A DNA stretch of 64,000 nucleotides from Saliniplasma sp046497075 (GTDB lineage: Archaea; Thermoplasmatota; Thermoplasmata; Halarchaeoplasmatales; Halarchaeoplasmataceae). Positions 50,518 to 59,155 of this stretch are shown piece after piece; the first letter of the stretch is position 1; every line of letters starts with the position of its first letter. The stretch lies in the NCBI GenBank assembly GCA_046497075.1, contig JAWOGF010000050.1, forward strand, positions 1 to 64,000, given 5' to 3'. Position numbers and translations under genes: made by a program. Below the pieces are notes generated by a model. It was given only the letters and a program-made list of their open reading frames with translations. It had not been told where the DNA came from and did no database searches.

Positions 50518-51369
50518 ATGAGTCATAAAGAATACTTTAAACGGGTTTTCGAAGGAATCCTGATGGGGATGGCAAACATCATCCCTGGCGTGTCCGGTGG
50601 TACCATGGCACTGGTCACAGGCATATACGATAGGCTGATACATTCCATAAACACCATCCCTATTGATGCGCCGATGATCTTATTGAAAGGAGATTTTCAA
50701 AAGTTTCGAAAAAAACTTCGTGAGATTGATTATCGTTTCCTGATACCCCTGATCTTTGGTATCCTTATAGGTTCTTTATTATTAGCAAGGGCTATAGAAT
50801 ACCTCCTTGATTCACTCCCGGCAGCTACCTATTCCTTTTTCTTCGGTCTCATACTTGCCGGACTGGGTGTGATCTACAAATATATAGAGAAAATCGATCT
50901 GAAAACAATATTATGGGGTGTTGGAGGGTTTCTATTCGCATTCCTTATCGTAGGCCTACCTACATTCCAGACGGACCCCAGCCTTCCCATCGTATTTATT
51001 GCAGGATTTTTTGCCATCATCTCTATGATTTTACCTGGAATATCCGGTGCTTTCATACTTATCTTCCTCCAGCAGTACGATTATATGCTGCATGCACTCA
51101 ACGATTTCGATATACCCGTGATACTGACCTTCATCATCGGCGGAACAGTAGGTCTATTTGGATTTTCCAGACTACTCGACTTTCTGTTAAAGAATCATAA
51201 ATCCGTGATGATGGCGTTCCTCTTCGGACTGATGGTTGGGGGACTGAGAGCACCCGGCCTAGAGATCGCCGCCATATCCCCGCCTCTTTATGAAATCATA
51301 TTGCCAGCACTGGTGGGTTCAATTTTGGTGATACTTCTAGAATATAGATACGTTGTGTCTGAAAATTGA
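50518..51369 (+). CDS. DUF368 family polyprenyl-phosphate transporter-like protein
   Basis: 283 residues with about eight membrane segments. GILMGMANIIPGVSGGTMALVTGIYDRLI is the family hallmark and is repeated in the second half as SMILPGISGAFILIFLQQYDYML, an inverted-repeat arrangement. Bacterial DUF368 proteins return undecaprenyl phosphate across the membrane for reuse. An archaeal member would be expected to act on dolichyl- or polyprenyl-phosphate left after AglB transfers its glycan, but this has not been shown here. Confidence 0.9.
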   Translation: MSHKEYFKRVFEGILMGMANIIPGVSGGTMALVTGIYDRLIHSINTIPIDAPMILLKGDFQKFRKKLREIDYRFLIPLIFGILIGSLLLARAIEYLLDSLPAATYSFFFGLILAGLGVIYKYIEKIDLKTILWGVGGFLFAFLIVGLPTFQTDPSLPIVFIAGFFAIISMILPGISGAFILIFLQQYDYMLHALNDFDIPVILTFIIGGTVGLFGFSRLLDFLLKNHKSVMMAFLFGLMVGGLRAPGLEIAAISPPLYEIILPALVGSILVILLEYRYVVSEN

Positions 51370-51388
51370 AAAATCTTGTTATGAAAAT

Positions 51389-52045
51389 TCATATCTTTTT
51401 GAAACCCCGGCGAGCGTATCCAAGGATCGCCCTCCTGATATAGAAGAACGTTTGAACAAAAGTCCTATCCTCTCCACCGGCATCTACATTACCTTTTTCG
51501 ATCTCTGATACAACATCATCCCATGACTCTATATTTTCAAATATCCCGTAAGCCTTGCCAACGGATTTGAGTCTATGGGCGTCACTACCACCTATTATAG
51601 GCAATCCCAACTTTTTAGCCGCTTTTCTAGCCTTTATATTTTTCCCGTACCAGCTTCTACCGTTGATACCTTCGATAGCGGTCCAATCGTTTGAAAATAG
51701 ATTCTCCTCCCCCATCCCAGACCAGTATCGATAGGGATGTGGGGCTGCTGCTATGGCTCCCTGAGCTTGTATCTCATCTATGGCTTCAGCGATGGTGGGT
51801 TGTTTACCGATCTCTTCCTGTATCCCTATAGCCATCACGTGCCCCTGTTCAGTACTAACTTCTATCCCAGGGACTACTATAAGAGAGGTTTCTTCGTCCT
51901 TTATACTCCTGTAGCCCTCTAAAGTATTGTGATCCATGATTGCTAACCCATCCAGGTCTGTCTTCTCAGCTTTCTTTAAAATATCCCTAGGTTTACCATT
52001 GGAATCGCCGGAGTAAGTGGAATGTACGTGCAGGTCGATCTTCAT
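51389..52045 (-). CDS. PHP-domain phosphoesterase
   Basis: 218 residues from the ATG at 52045. IDLHVHSTYSGDS is the PHP metal motif 1, MDHNTLEGY the second, and GIEVSTEQGHVMAIG and AAPHPYRY and IGGSDAHRLKSVG the remaining His/Asp ligands of the trinuclear site. Stand-alone PHP proteins hydrolyse phosphomono- or diesters of small molecules or nucleic acid; the substrate is not predictable here. Its start overlaps the stop of the DUF447 gene (TGATG), so the two are co-translated. Confidence 0.92.
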   Translation of the reverse strand: MKIDLHVHSTYSGDSNGKPRDILKKAEKTDLDGLAIMDHNTLEGYRSIKDEETSLIVVPGIEVSTEQGHVMAIGIQEEIGKQPTIAEAIDEIQAQGAIAAAPHPYRYWSGMGEENLFSNDWTAIEGINGRSWYGKNIKARKAAKKLGLPIIGGSDAHRLKSVGKAYGIFENIESWDDVVSEIEKGNVDAGGEDRTFVQTFFYIRRAILGYARRGFKKI

Positions 52046-52611
52046 CAATATCCCTCGATCAAGTCCAATATCTTTTCGGTGATCTTATCCTCTTTATTTT
52101 CAAGGATTTTATATATCTTTTCCTTTAGTTTCTCTTTATACTTTCCTTCGGCAAGAGGGACCCTAGTGGCGTAAACCATTGAATCCACTAATGGGTCTTC
52201 CCGCTGTATATATCTACCCTCACCGAACTTTTCGATGATCCGAGCGTTGACCTTGGAAACCGTGGTTTTACCCAACTCGTCCTCTAACTCATAATCTTGG
52301 AGATCAGAGACCTCACAAAGATGAACTATAGACGCTGTTTGGGGATAATAAAATCCGGCCTTATTTTCCATGAGGTCCTCAGCTAGCTCTTGATAGCCCG
52401 GTTCGTCATGTCCCTTCAAGGACGCTTTGTAAAATAGAGATGGATCATCTACTAAAGAAAATGTGAATCTAGGATTCTTTCGTAGATTCCTAGCTGAATC
52501 CGATGGATGATAGATATCCAATTCGATGAAACCCTCTTCTAACCGAGCACCTGCAGCCGAGGTGTTCATGTGGCTGTTCCAAGTCACCAGTATACCTTCA
52601 TATCTCCTCAT
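52045..52611 (-). CDS. DUF447 family protein (split-barrel flavoprotein-like)
   Basis: 188 residues. GILVTWNSHMNTSAAGARLEE ... NPRFTFSLVDDPSLFYKASL matches the archaeal DUF447 group, whose members have an FMN-binding split-barrel fold. No enzyme activity is assigned. It lies in a minus-strand set with an unrecognised protein upstream (9 bp gap) and the PHP gene downstream (overlap), a compact operon that suggests a joint metabolic step. Confidence 0.85.
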   Translation of the reverse strand: MRRYEGILVTWNSHMNTSAAGARLEEGFIELDIYHPSDSARNLRKNPRFTFSLVDDPSLFYKASLKGHDEPGYQELAEDLMENKAGFYYPQTASIVHLCEVSDLQDYELEDELGKTTVSKVNARIIEKFGEGRYIQREDPLVDSMVYATRVPLAEGKYKEKLKEKIYKILENKEDKITEKILDLIEGY

Positions 52612-52620
52612 GATCAGTTT

Positions 52621-53049
52621 TCACGCAACCTCCATACCCCTCTGAGGTTTCTCTTTCTTACCTTTTTTTGGCACATTCACCTTTGGCATAGGTATAGGAG
52701 GGGGAAGCTGTACTTCTCTAGCGATCAGAACCGACTTAGGTATACAATTTTGGATCACAGCAGAATGGACTGTGTTGGCTATCTCGTTAGGCATCTCATT
52801 GTCCTTTCTCCACTTCGAGGCTAAATCAGAGGGGGCATCCTTGATCTTCAGCCTTCCTTCCAGCTCGATCCTGCCGAGACTTTTGTAATTGGCCGTGAAC
52901 CTAAAGTAAATGTCGAATGAATCTTTTGTGATCTGCTTGATCTTTGTGACCGAACTGTTGTGATCTATTCTCACATTTTTCTTCCCTTTGCTATTACTAG
53001 AGAACCGTTCAGCGTCGATAGATTTGATCTCAAACTTGGTGATTGACAT
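52621..53049 (-). CDS. Unrecognised conserved-looking protein, first of a three-gene operon
   Basis: 142 residues from the ATG at 53049; longer upstream frame is AT-rich promoter DNA. It is beta-rich (FEIKSIDAERFSSNSKGKKN ... DSFDIYFRFTANYKSLGRIE), then a helix with NEIANTVHSAVIQNCIPKSV, and ends with a Pro/Lys-rich tail LPPPIPMPKVNVPKKGKKEK. The beta-sheet-plus-helix pattern is reminiscent of SecB-like chaperones, which exist in Archaea, but this is only a resemblance. It is divergent from a roadblock protein gene across a 175-bp control region. Confidence 0.55.
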   Translation of the reverse strand: MSITKFEIKSIDAERFSSNSKGKKNVRIDHNSSVTKIKQITKDSFDIYFRFTANYKSLGRIELEGRLKIKDAPSDLASKWRKDNEMPNEIANTVHSAVIQNCIPKSVLIAREVQLPPPIPMPKVNVPKKGKKEKPQRGMEVA

Positions 53050-53126
53050 GAGGTGTAATATTCTTTGGTGATTTAATAATCTTTCCATCCAACAAGTCCC
53101 ACTGGGTTTTGAATAAGAGTATATTC

Positions 53127-53162
53127 GGATATAGGCAAGAATATAGATAAGAATATAGGCAA
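53127..53162 (+). repeat. Three 12-bp tandem direct repeats upstream of the roadblock gene
   Basis: Units G(G/A)ATATAG(G/A)(C/T)AA start at 53127, 53139 and 53151 without spacers. The array ends 4 bp before a TATA box, in the gap between two divergent genes, a position typical of activator or repressor iterons. Confidence 0.6.
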
Positions 53163-53165
53163 AAT

Positions 53166-53174
53166 CTTTATAAT
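53166..53174 (+). promoter_or_regulatory. TATA box of the roadblock gene
   Basis: CTTTATAAT; predicted start near 53196 leaves a leader of about 29 nt before the ATG at 53225. Confidence 0.45.
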
Positions 53175-53224
53175 CTCCCAACCTGATTGTGATATACCTA
53201 ATTTGTTTAAAAGTCGTGGTTATT

Positions 53225-53581
53225 ATGGCAACGAATACGATAGAGAGGTTATTAAACAAGGTCAAGAAGGACCTTGACGTGGATGAGATTACTTTGATTT
53301 CCAGAAGTGGTATGCATATAGGAGGAGATGTTCCAGAAAATGCTCATCTCGAAACTTTTGTGGCCATGTCTGCAATCCTCCTTGGATCCGCTGAAACTGC
53401 TACCTCCGAATTGGATGAAGAACTCTCACACGTTGTGGTTGAGTTAAAAAAGTCTCGGGTCCTAGTTATGAACGATGGGCCTTCAGCTTTATTAGCGATC
53501 AAGATGCCCAAAGACTCAGATATGGATAAAATTTTACAAGGGTTGGAAGAACCGATAGAAGAACTTAAAGATCTGCTATAG
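53225..53581 (+). CDS. Roadblock/LC7 domain protein
   Basis: 118 residues, one roadblock/LC7 domain: an N-terminal helix (IERLLNKVKKDLDVD), central strands with ITLISRSGMHIGGDVPENA, a long helix TFVAMSAILLGSAETATSEL, and strands HVVVELKKSRVLVMNDGP. Such proteins act as dimeric scaffolds and regulators of small Ras/MglA-type GTPases. No GTPase gene is adjacent. The start ATG at 53225 is preferred over the frame's upstream start because the first 12 codons are AT-rich leader. It is 11 bp before the amidohydrolase gene, so co-transcription is likely. Confidence 0.9.
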   Translation: MATNTIERLLNKVKKDLDVDEITLISRSGMHIGGDVPENAHLETFVAMSAILLGSAETATSELDEELSHVVVELKKSRVLVMNDGPSALLAIKMPKDSDMDKILQGLEEPIEELKDLL

Positions 53582-53592
53582 GGTTGAGAATA

Positions 53593-55071
53593 ATGTCTAA
53601 AGCTTTTATCAATTGTAATGTAATCCCTTTAGCTAGTCGTTCCGAAAAATATCATGGATTTTTAGTCGAAGACGGGTATATTTCATGCATAGAAGACTAT
53701 GATAGGATAATGAAAGAAAGCGAAAAAAAGGTCAATTTAAAAGGCTACACGGTCCTTCCTGGTTTTATAGATTCTCACGTTCACTTGATGCAGGAAGGGA
53801 TCAAAGAGGATAGATTAGATCTCTCGGATACGGACAGTTTCGAAGAGGCGAAGTTCTATCTCGAAAAGGAATTAGAAAAAAAAGATGGATGGATAATAGG
53901 AGTTGATTTTGACGACACAAAGTGGAAAAAATCAAATTATCCGTCTAAACAGGATTTAGACGAAATAAGTGACACGCATCCTATAGTCGTGACTAGAGTG
54001 TGTGGACATCTCGCCGTTGCAAATTCCAAGGCCCTCGAGCTGATCGATGATGACTGGGAAAAAGTGGATAGGGATTCTGGAATCTTAAAAGAGGAAGCGG
54101 TGTGGAATCTAGATGAAGTGATAGGAGTAGACAAAGAAAAAAGGAAGGCCGCTATCAAGAAGGGTATCAAATCTGCCCATGAACTGGGAGTCACAAGTGT
54201 TCACGAGATTGTCGATAGAGAGGGGTGGGAAGCCTATGTTGAATTGGATGAAGAGTCGGATCTGAAATTAAGGACAAGGTGTTATTTGCACTATGACGAT
54301 GTAGGGGACCTAGAACCTGAGGACAAAAGTGAGTATCTTTCATTGAGAGGTATCAAAATCTTCGCAGATGGGTCACTTGGAGGACGGACCGCGGCACTTT
54401 GGGAAGAATATACCGATGACCCAGGGAACAAAGGCATGTTGCTGCATCAAAAGGAAGAGCTTGATAAGATCATAGTTGATGCTGAAAACAAGGGTTTTCA
54501 ATGTATGATACACGCCATAGGGGATAGAGCTATAGATACGGTATTAGATTCCTATTCGGACTCGACTGAGAAAACTGACGAATTACGGCATAGGATAGAA
54601 CATGCTGAGATGCTTTTGGATGAAAACATCAAAAGAGTTCGAGAACTGGGATTGATGCTTTCAATACAACCAAATTTTGCCTATAATTGGTCACAACCCG
54701 GCGGTATGAATGAGAGAAGACTCGGTGAAGAAAGGTTGAAGAAAACAGATCCATTATGGAACATACAGCGTGCCTTGGTCAAGATGGCTTTCGGTTCAGA
54801 TAATATGCCGATGTCACCTCTTTTTGGAGTTTACTGTGCTACAAACCATCCTTTATTAGAACAAAGGATATCCACATATAATGCACTTCAGAGCTATATA
54901 ACAAATGGTGCCTACATAGGGAGGGATGAGGAAGAATTTGGAGAAATTCAAGAGGGTAAGAAAGCGGACTTCGTTGTTCTATCGGAGAATCCTCTAGAAG
55001 TCGAGGATATCAAAGATATAGAAGTCAAGATGACTGTTGTGAACGGGGAGATAGTTTATGACGATCTGTAA
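53593..55071 (+). CDS. YtcJ-like metal-dependent amidohydrolase
   Basis: 492 residues from the ATG at 53593 (the earlier in-frame codon is TTG). VLPGFIDSHVHLMQEG is the HxH metal motif of the amidohydrolase superfamily; later motifs are CMIHAIGDRAIDTVLD, RHRIEHAEMLLDENI and MAFGSDNMPMSPLFGVYCA, which carry the remaining His and the Asp. This is the YtcJ/Amidohydro_3 pattern. Substrates of the group are poorly known. It follows the roadblock gene by 11 bp. Confidence 0.92.
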   Translation: MSKAFINCNVIPLASRSEKYHGFLVEDGYISCIEDYDRIMKESEKKVNLKGYTVLPGFIDSHVHLMQEGIKEDRLDLSDTDSFEEAKFYLEKELEKKDGWIIGVDFDDTKWKKSNYPSKQDLDEISDTHPIVVTRVCGHLAVANSKALELIDDDWEKVDRDSGILKEEAVWNLDEVIGVDKEKRKAAIKKGIKSAHELGVTSVHEIVDREGWEAYVELDEESDLKLRTRCYLHYDDVGDLEPEDKSEYLSLRGIKIFADGSLGGRTAALWEEYTDDPGNKGMLLHQKEELDKIIVDAENKGFQCMIHAIGDRAIDTVLDSYSDSTEKTDELRHRIEHAEMLLDENIKRVRELGLMLSIQPNFAYNWSQPGGMNERRLGEERLKKTDPLWNIQRALVKMAFGSDNMPMSPLFGVYCATNHPLLEQRISTYNALQSYITNGAYIGRDEEEFGEIQEGKKADFVVLSENPLEVEDIKDIEVKMTVVNGEIVYDDL

Positions 55072-55118
55072 AATCGATTATATTATATATTCGGAACCTG
55101 TTTAGAAAGGTTGATAAC

Positions 55119-55499
55119 ATGGTTGAGATAGATGAGGATTTAAAATATACTAAAAATCATGAATGGATCAAGGTGGATGAGGATGAGATAACTTACGGTA
55201 TCACAGATTATGCACAGGAAGAGCTTGGTGATATCGTATACGTCGAATTACCCATTGAAGATGAAGAGGTCGAAAAGGGCGATGTCATCGGGGTTGTCGA
55301 ATCCGTGAAAACTGTATCGGATCTTTTTGCTCCTGTATCGGGTACGATCGCCGCTGTGAACTCTGCACTCGAAGAAGCACCTGAACATATAAATGATGAC
55401 CCCTTCGGAGAAGGATGGATAGCCAAGCTTGAGATGGACGATAAGTCCGAGCTGGAAGCATTACTCTCTGCAGAGGAATACGAAGCTCAAACGGATTAA
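55119..55499 (+). CDS. gcvH: Glycine cleavage system H protein
   Basis: 126 residues, the full length. The lipoyl-lysine site is in GVVESVKTVSDLFAP, and NDDPFGEGWIAKLE is the conserved late motif. H protein carries the aminomethyl group between the P and T proteins. No gcvP, gcvT or lipoate-protein ligase is in the window. It is convergent with glyA (19 bp between stops), whose product joins the glycine/serine one-carbon cycle. A role as a lipoate carrier only is possible. Confidence 0.95.
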   Translation: MVEIDEDLKYTKNHEWIKVDEDEITYGITDYAQEELGDIVYVELPIEDEEVEKGDVIGVVESVKTVSDLFAPVSGTIAAVNSALEEAPEHINDDPFGEGWIAKLEMDDKSELEALLSAEEYEAQTD

Positions 55500-55518
55500 A
55501 AATAAAAAAAAAGAGTGT

Positions 55519-56814
55519 TTAGCTGTACTTGTCCAGGAATGTGAATCGTTCGTGTGCCGGTAGTCCTTCTTCGTAGCAGTAATGTATCTCCTGGAAATCG
55601 CTCCTGAATTCAACAACGTCCTCTTTGACCCTTTTCGGATCCTCTCCGTCTTTCACGATCCGTTTTATGAAATCTGCCACTTCGTCCATGTGGGTTTCTT
55701 TCATCCCCAAACGCGTCAATTCTTGGGCACCGAGTCTGATACCGCTCGGTTCTTTTGCGCTGTTTACGTTATCCCAGGGCATCAGATTCTTGTTGGCGAT
55801 CATATTGGATTCTTCCATAGCTTCCACTAGAGTTTCTCCTCCACCTTCTTTCTGAACATCGATGGCTAAAGTATGAGATTCAGTAAATCCTTTGTGAGAA
55901 CACATGACGTCGATGTCCCGTTCATGTAGACTTTGACCCAAAGCTTTAGCGTTCTTTATGATCTGCTTGGCATACTCCTTACCGAACTCCTGATGCTCTG
56001 CTAGAGATACCGCTAGTGCCGCCATGGTGTGCAGATGATGGTTAGATAGTACGCCCGGGAATACACCGAAGAATATGTTCTTCTCCATACCTTCGTCCCT
56101 AGGATTCGATAGGATAATGCCTCGCTGTGGTCCAGGTAGTGTTTTATGGGTACTACCCGTCATGACCTCAACTCCCTCTCTAAGAGGATCCTGGAACTCC
56201 CCACCCGCGATCAGACCTAAAACATGTGCCGCATCGTACCAGACATAACATCCAGCTTCTTCAAAAGCATCCCTCAATTCCTCGAGTGGTGGGGGGAACA
56301 GATAAACAGACCTGCCGAATAGTGCGATATCTGGTTGTTCTTCTTTTATCAATTTTCTCGCCCCATCTACATCGATGTTCATCTCTTCTACATCGAAAGG
56401 ATACGTCTTGGGTTTCATGCCTCTGAACCCTACCGAACCGAATTTAGCACTGCTTATATGAGCTCCGTCGGCTACGTCTACTGACGTTATACTCTTGCCC
56501 GGACCACCCAATCCCATAAGTACCGCTTGGTTAGCGTTTGTTCCAGATATCGGTCTAACGTCCGCATATTCAGCATCGAATAGATCCTTCGCGAGTTCTT
56601 GGGCCTTCAACTCGACCTTATCCACATATGTGTTACCCTGATAATATCTATCTCCTGGAGGACCTTCTGCATATCTATCATGAAAATCGCTGATTAGTAA
56701 TTCTCTTGCCATCGGACTGATTATGTTCTCCGAGGCGATCATGGGTAACGATTTCTTGAACCATTCATGGTGTTTTTCCACCTGCTCGTATATATACTCC
56801 GCATCTTTCTTCAT
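55519..56814 (-). CDS. glyA: Serine hydroxymethyltransferase
   Basis: 431 residues, normal archaeal SHMT length. The PLP lysine is in MTGSTHKTLPGPQRG, the N-terminal IASENIISP is the family signature, and YAEGPPGDRYYQG is the archaeal variant of the bacterial YAEGYPGKRYYGG. It interconverts serine and glycine with a tetrahydropterin one-carbon carrier. It faces gcvH, forming a small glycine group. Confidence 0.97.
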   Translation of the reverse strand: MKKDAEYIYEQVEKHHEWFKKSLPMIASENIISPMARELLISDFHDRYAEGPPGDRYYQGNTYVDKVELKAQELAKDLFDAEYADVRPISGTNANQAVLMGLGGPGKSITSVDVADGAHISSAKFGSVGFRGMKPKTYPFDVEEMNIDVDGARKLIKEEQPDIALFGRSVYLFPPPLEELRDAFEEAGCYVWYDAAHVLGLIAGGEFQDPLREGVEVMTGSTHKTLPGPQRGIILSNPRDEGMEKNIFFGVFPGVLSNHHLHTMAALAVSLAEHQEFGKEYAKQIIKNAKALGQSLHERDIDVMCSHKGFTESHTLAIDVQKEGGGETLVEAMEESNMIANKNLMPWDNVNSAKEPSGIRLGAQELTRLGMKETHMDEVADFIKRIVKDGEDPKRVKEDVVEFRSDFQEIHYCYEEGLPAHERFTFLDKYS

Positions 56815-56940
56815 TAGTACACCTCGACAGGGTGATTGTGCTATCGATATTAAATCATTTTGTTGAAAACGAAGAAGTCAAGACAATTTTTTTATAGTCC
56901 GCAGATGTTGTTATATCAAATATAATTGAAGGAGATAACA

Positions 56941-58101
56941 ATGGCTCGAGTAGAAGATTTCCAGGCAAAAGACGTGATGACCAAGAATTTTATAACCGCT
57001 AAATCCGATGATAAGGTATCGGATGCTATAGGCATCATGCGTAACAAAGGTGTAGCAGAGATCCCGATCCTAGAGGACGGGGATATTGTAGGTATTGTAG
57101 CGGAAGATATGTTCGTTAAAAAGAGACATCTTCCTTTTTCTACTAAACTAGCGCACGTCATGACTAAACCCCCTAATGTGAAGGTTGATGACAACCTTAT
57201 AGAGGTGAGCGAAATGCTTTTATCCTCCGGATATCGAGGTGTACCAGTTCAGGCAAAAAATAAAGAGTCCGTAGGCTTCGTTTCCCGTACAGATATAATA
57301 AAAAAGATACCCGAGATCGACGATCTAAAAAAATCCACAGTCGGAGAATACATGACTCCAAATCCCACTACGATTAAAGAACATGACTCCATTAACAAAG
57401 CAAAGAATATGATGGAGAACTTGGATGAAAAAGTCATACCTGTTACCGATGAACATGGGAGATTGTCCGGTATGGTGGGAATCAAAGATATCATCAAAGA
57501 TAGTTCTAGACCCGTATCTAGACACGAAAGAGGTGAAAAGAGTGGGGAGAAAGATTCACCATATCAAGATATGGAGATCAGGAGTTTGATGGTAACTCCC
57601 CCTATCACAACGACACCTGATGAATCTTTACATGACGGTGCTGAAAAGATGACTAAAAATAATATATCGACTTTGGTAGCCGTTAAAGGCGAAGATATCA
57701 AAGGTATACTCACTCAGATCGATCTGATAGAAACCATCGCGAGTTTTCGAGAATCCGATCAGGTCTACGTTCAGATAACCGGACTCGAGGAGGATCCTGA
57801 CGTCTATGATCAGATGTACCAGATGGTTCAAAAATACTTGCAGAAGATCAATAAGGTATTAAAACCTCTCGTATTAAATCTACATGTGGTCACCCACCAA
57901 ACTTCAGGACATGAGAAAAAATACAGTATAAGATTGAGACTCAATACGGACCACGGCATGTTCTACGCAAAAAAATTCGATTGGAATATTATGAGAGCTT
58001 TGGATGACGGGATGAACAGTGTACAGAAGAAGATATTCAAGGAGAAGGAAAAGAAATTGGATAGATATCGAAAACATCCCAAATACAGGGCATCAAAATA
58101 G
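56941..58101 (+). CDS. Four-CBS-domain protein with C-terminal HPF-like ribosome-binding-type domain
   Basis: 386 residues from the ATG at 56941, supported by GGAG six bases ahead (the earlier in-frame codon is TTG). Four CBS motifs are visible (VSDAIGIMRNKGVAEIPILEDG, IEVSEMLLSSGYRGVPVQ, INKAKNMMENLDEKVIPV, HDGAEKMTKNNISTLVAV), forming two Bateman modules. The last about 105 residues (YVQITGLEEDPDVYDQMYQM ... YSIRLRLNTDHGMFYAKKFD) have the beta-alpha-beta layout of HPF/RaiA hibernation factors. CBS pairs usually sense adenosine nucleotides, so nucleotide-controlled ribosome binding is an inference. Confidence 0.85.
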   Translation: MARVEDFQAKDVMTKNFITAKSDDKVSDAIGIMRNKGVAEIPILEDGDIVGIVAEDMFVKKRHLPFSTKLAHVMTKPPNVKVDDNLIEVSEMLLSSGYRGVPVQAKNKESVGFVSRTDIIKKIPEIDDLKKSTVGEYMTPNPTTIKEHDSINKAKNMMENLDEKVIPVTDEHGRLSGMVGIKDIIKDSSRPVSRHERGEKSGEKDSPYQDMEIRSLMVTPPITTTPDESLHDGAEKMTKNNISTLVAVKGEDIKGILTQIDLIETIASFRESDQVYVQITGLEEDPDVYDQMYQMVQKYLQKINKVLKPLVLNLHVVTHQTSGHEKKYSIRLRLNTDHGMFYAKKFDWNIMRALDDGMNSVQKKIFKEKEKKLDRYRKHPKYRASK

Positions 58102-59097
58102 ATCCCAGTACTTCATCAATGCCTCTTTAGTTTCTAATACCTCTTCCTTTCCTTTTTGTGCTGTATCGCTCACACGGGTATACTCTAGGGAGATATCTTT
58201 ACCATGTTCCGAACCTATGATCCCGGCAACTATCTCGGATAAACATCCTAAGTTGTAACCGCCTTCTAGCATATATGATACAGCTCCATCACACAACTGT
58301 TTTGATAAAGCCGTGATCCTCTCTGCCATGTGTATGTAACACTGGCTGGAATATGTAAGTCCCGTCAACTTATCGGCATAATGTCCATCTGTCCCGATAG
58401 AAACGATAATCGCTTCAGGATCATACTGAGTCAATATGGGCTTCATGATCTCAGTCCATGCTAAATCCATGGATGAGTCTCCTCTTCCAGTTTTAAAAGG
58501 GATATTTACATTGTAACCCTCACCAGGCCCCTCACCGACTGCTACTGAATCACCCGTTCCTGGATAGATACCATAATGATGAGCTGATATATACAGCACG
58601 TTCGGATCGGAGTAAAAAATATCGCTAGTTCCGTTCCCATGATGGGCATCTAAGTCTACTATAGCCACTCCACCGCCATCAACTAGGTTCGCTGCGATAG
58701 CTGCATTGTTCAGATAGCAGAAACCACCACCATAATCCTTACCAGCATGATGGCCGGGTGGTCTAAGTAGACCAAGCGTTCTTTCACCATCTAACGCCTT
58801 TTCAATCCCCTTTAAAGCACCACCCACTGACAAACTAGCAATCTCAAAGGTGTCCTCATCAAGGTAGGTGTCACCACCATCGATATACTGCCCAGAACCG
58901 CTCTCCAGCAAATCAAGATAACTCGGTGTATGCGTTTTTTCTAAAATCTCTCTCTCTACAGACTCTGGAATCAAAACTTCCTCGATGAGTTCCTCATCCT
59001 CAAGTCGGTTCAATATGGATTTCAACCTTTCGGGTGATTCAGGATGCGTTCCACGGTGTCTGTGTTCCAGATATTTTGGGTGAAAGATTACGTCCAT
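58093..59097 (-). CDS. Histone deacetylase family protein (AcuC/HDAC-like)
   Basis: 334 residues. All zinc-site parts are present: RPPGHHAGKDYGGGFCYLNN (active-site His pair), VDLDAHHGNGTSDIFY (Asp and His ligands), and IIVSIGTDGHYADKLTGL in place of the usual GxDxHxxDPLG motif, retaining the Asp ligand. The start YLEHRHRGTHPESPERL matches the family's substrate-rim N-terminus. Members deacetylate polyamines, proteins or acetoin-pathway targets; which applies is unknown. It overlaps the 3' end of the CBS gene by 9 bp, convergently. Confidence 0.93.
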   Translation of the reverse strand: MDVIFHPKYLEHRHRGTHPESPERLKSILNRLEDEELIEEVLIPESVEREILEKTHTPSYLDLLESGSGQYIDGGDTYLDEDTFEIASLSVGGALKGIEKALDGERTLGLLRPPGHHAGKDYGGGFCYLNNAAIAANLVDGGGVAIVDLDAHHGNGTSDIFYSDPNVLYISAHHYGIYPGTGDSVAVGEGPGEGYNVNIPFKTGRGDSSMDLAWTEIMKPILTQYDPEAIIVSIGTDGHYADKLTGLTYSSQCYIHMAERITALSKQLCDGAVSYMLEGGYNLGCLSEIVAGIIGSEHGKDISLEYTRVSDTAQKGKEEVLETKEALMKYWDLF

Positions 59098-59155
59098 GGT
59101 TGTTTAATTAAGCGAAATTATTTAAACGTTGACGTGAAATCTGTAAAGAAAGGAA

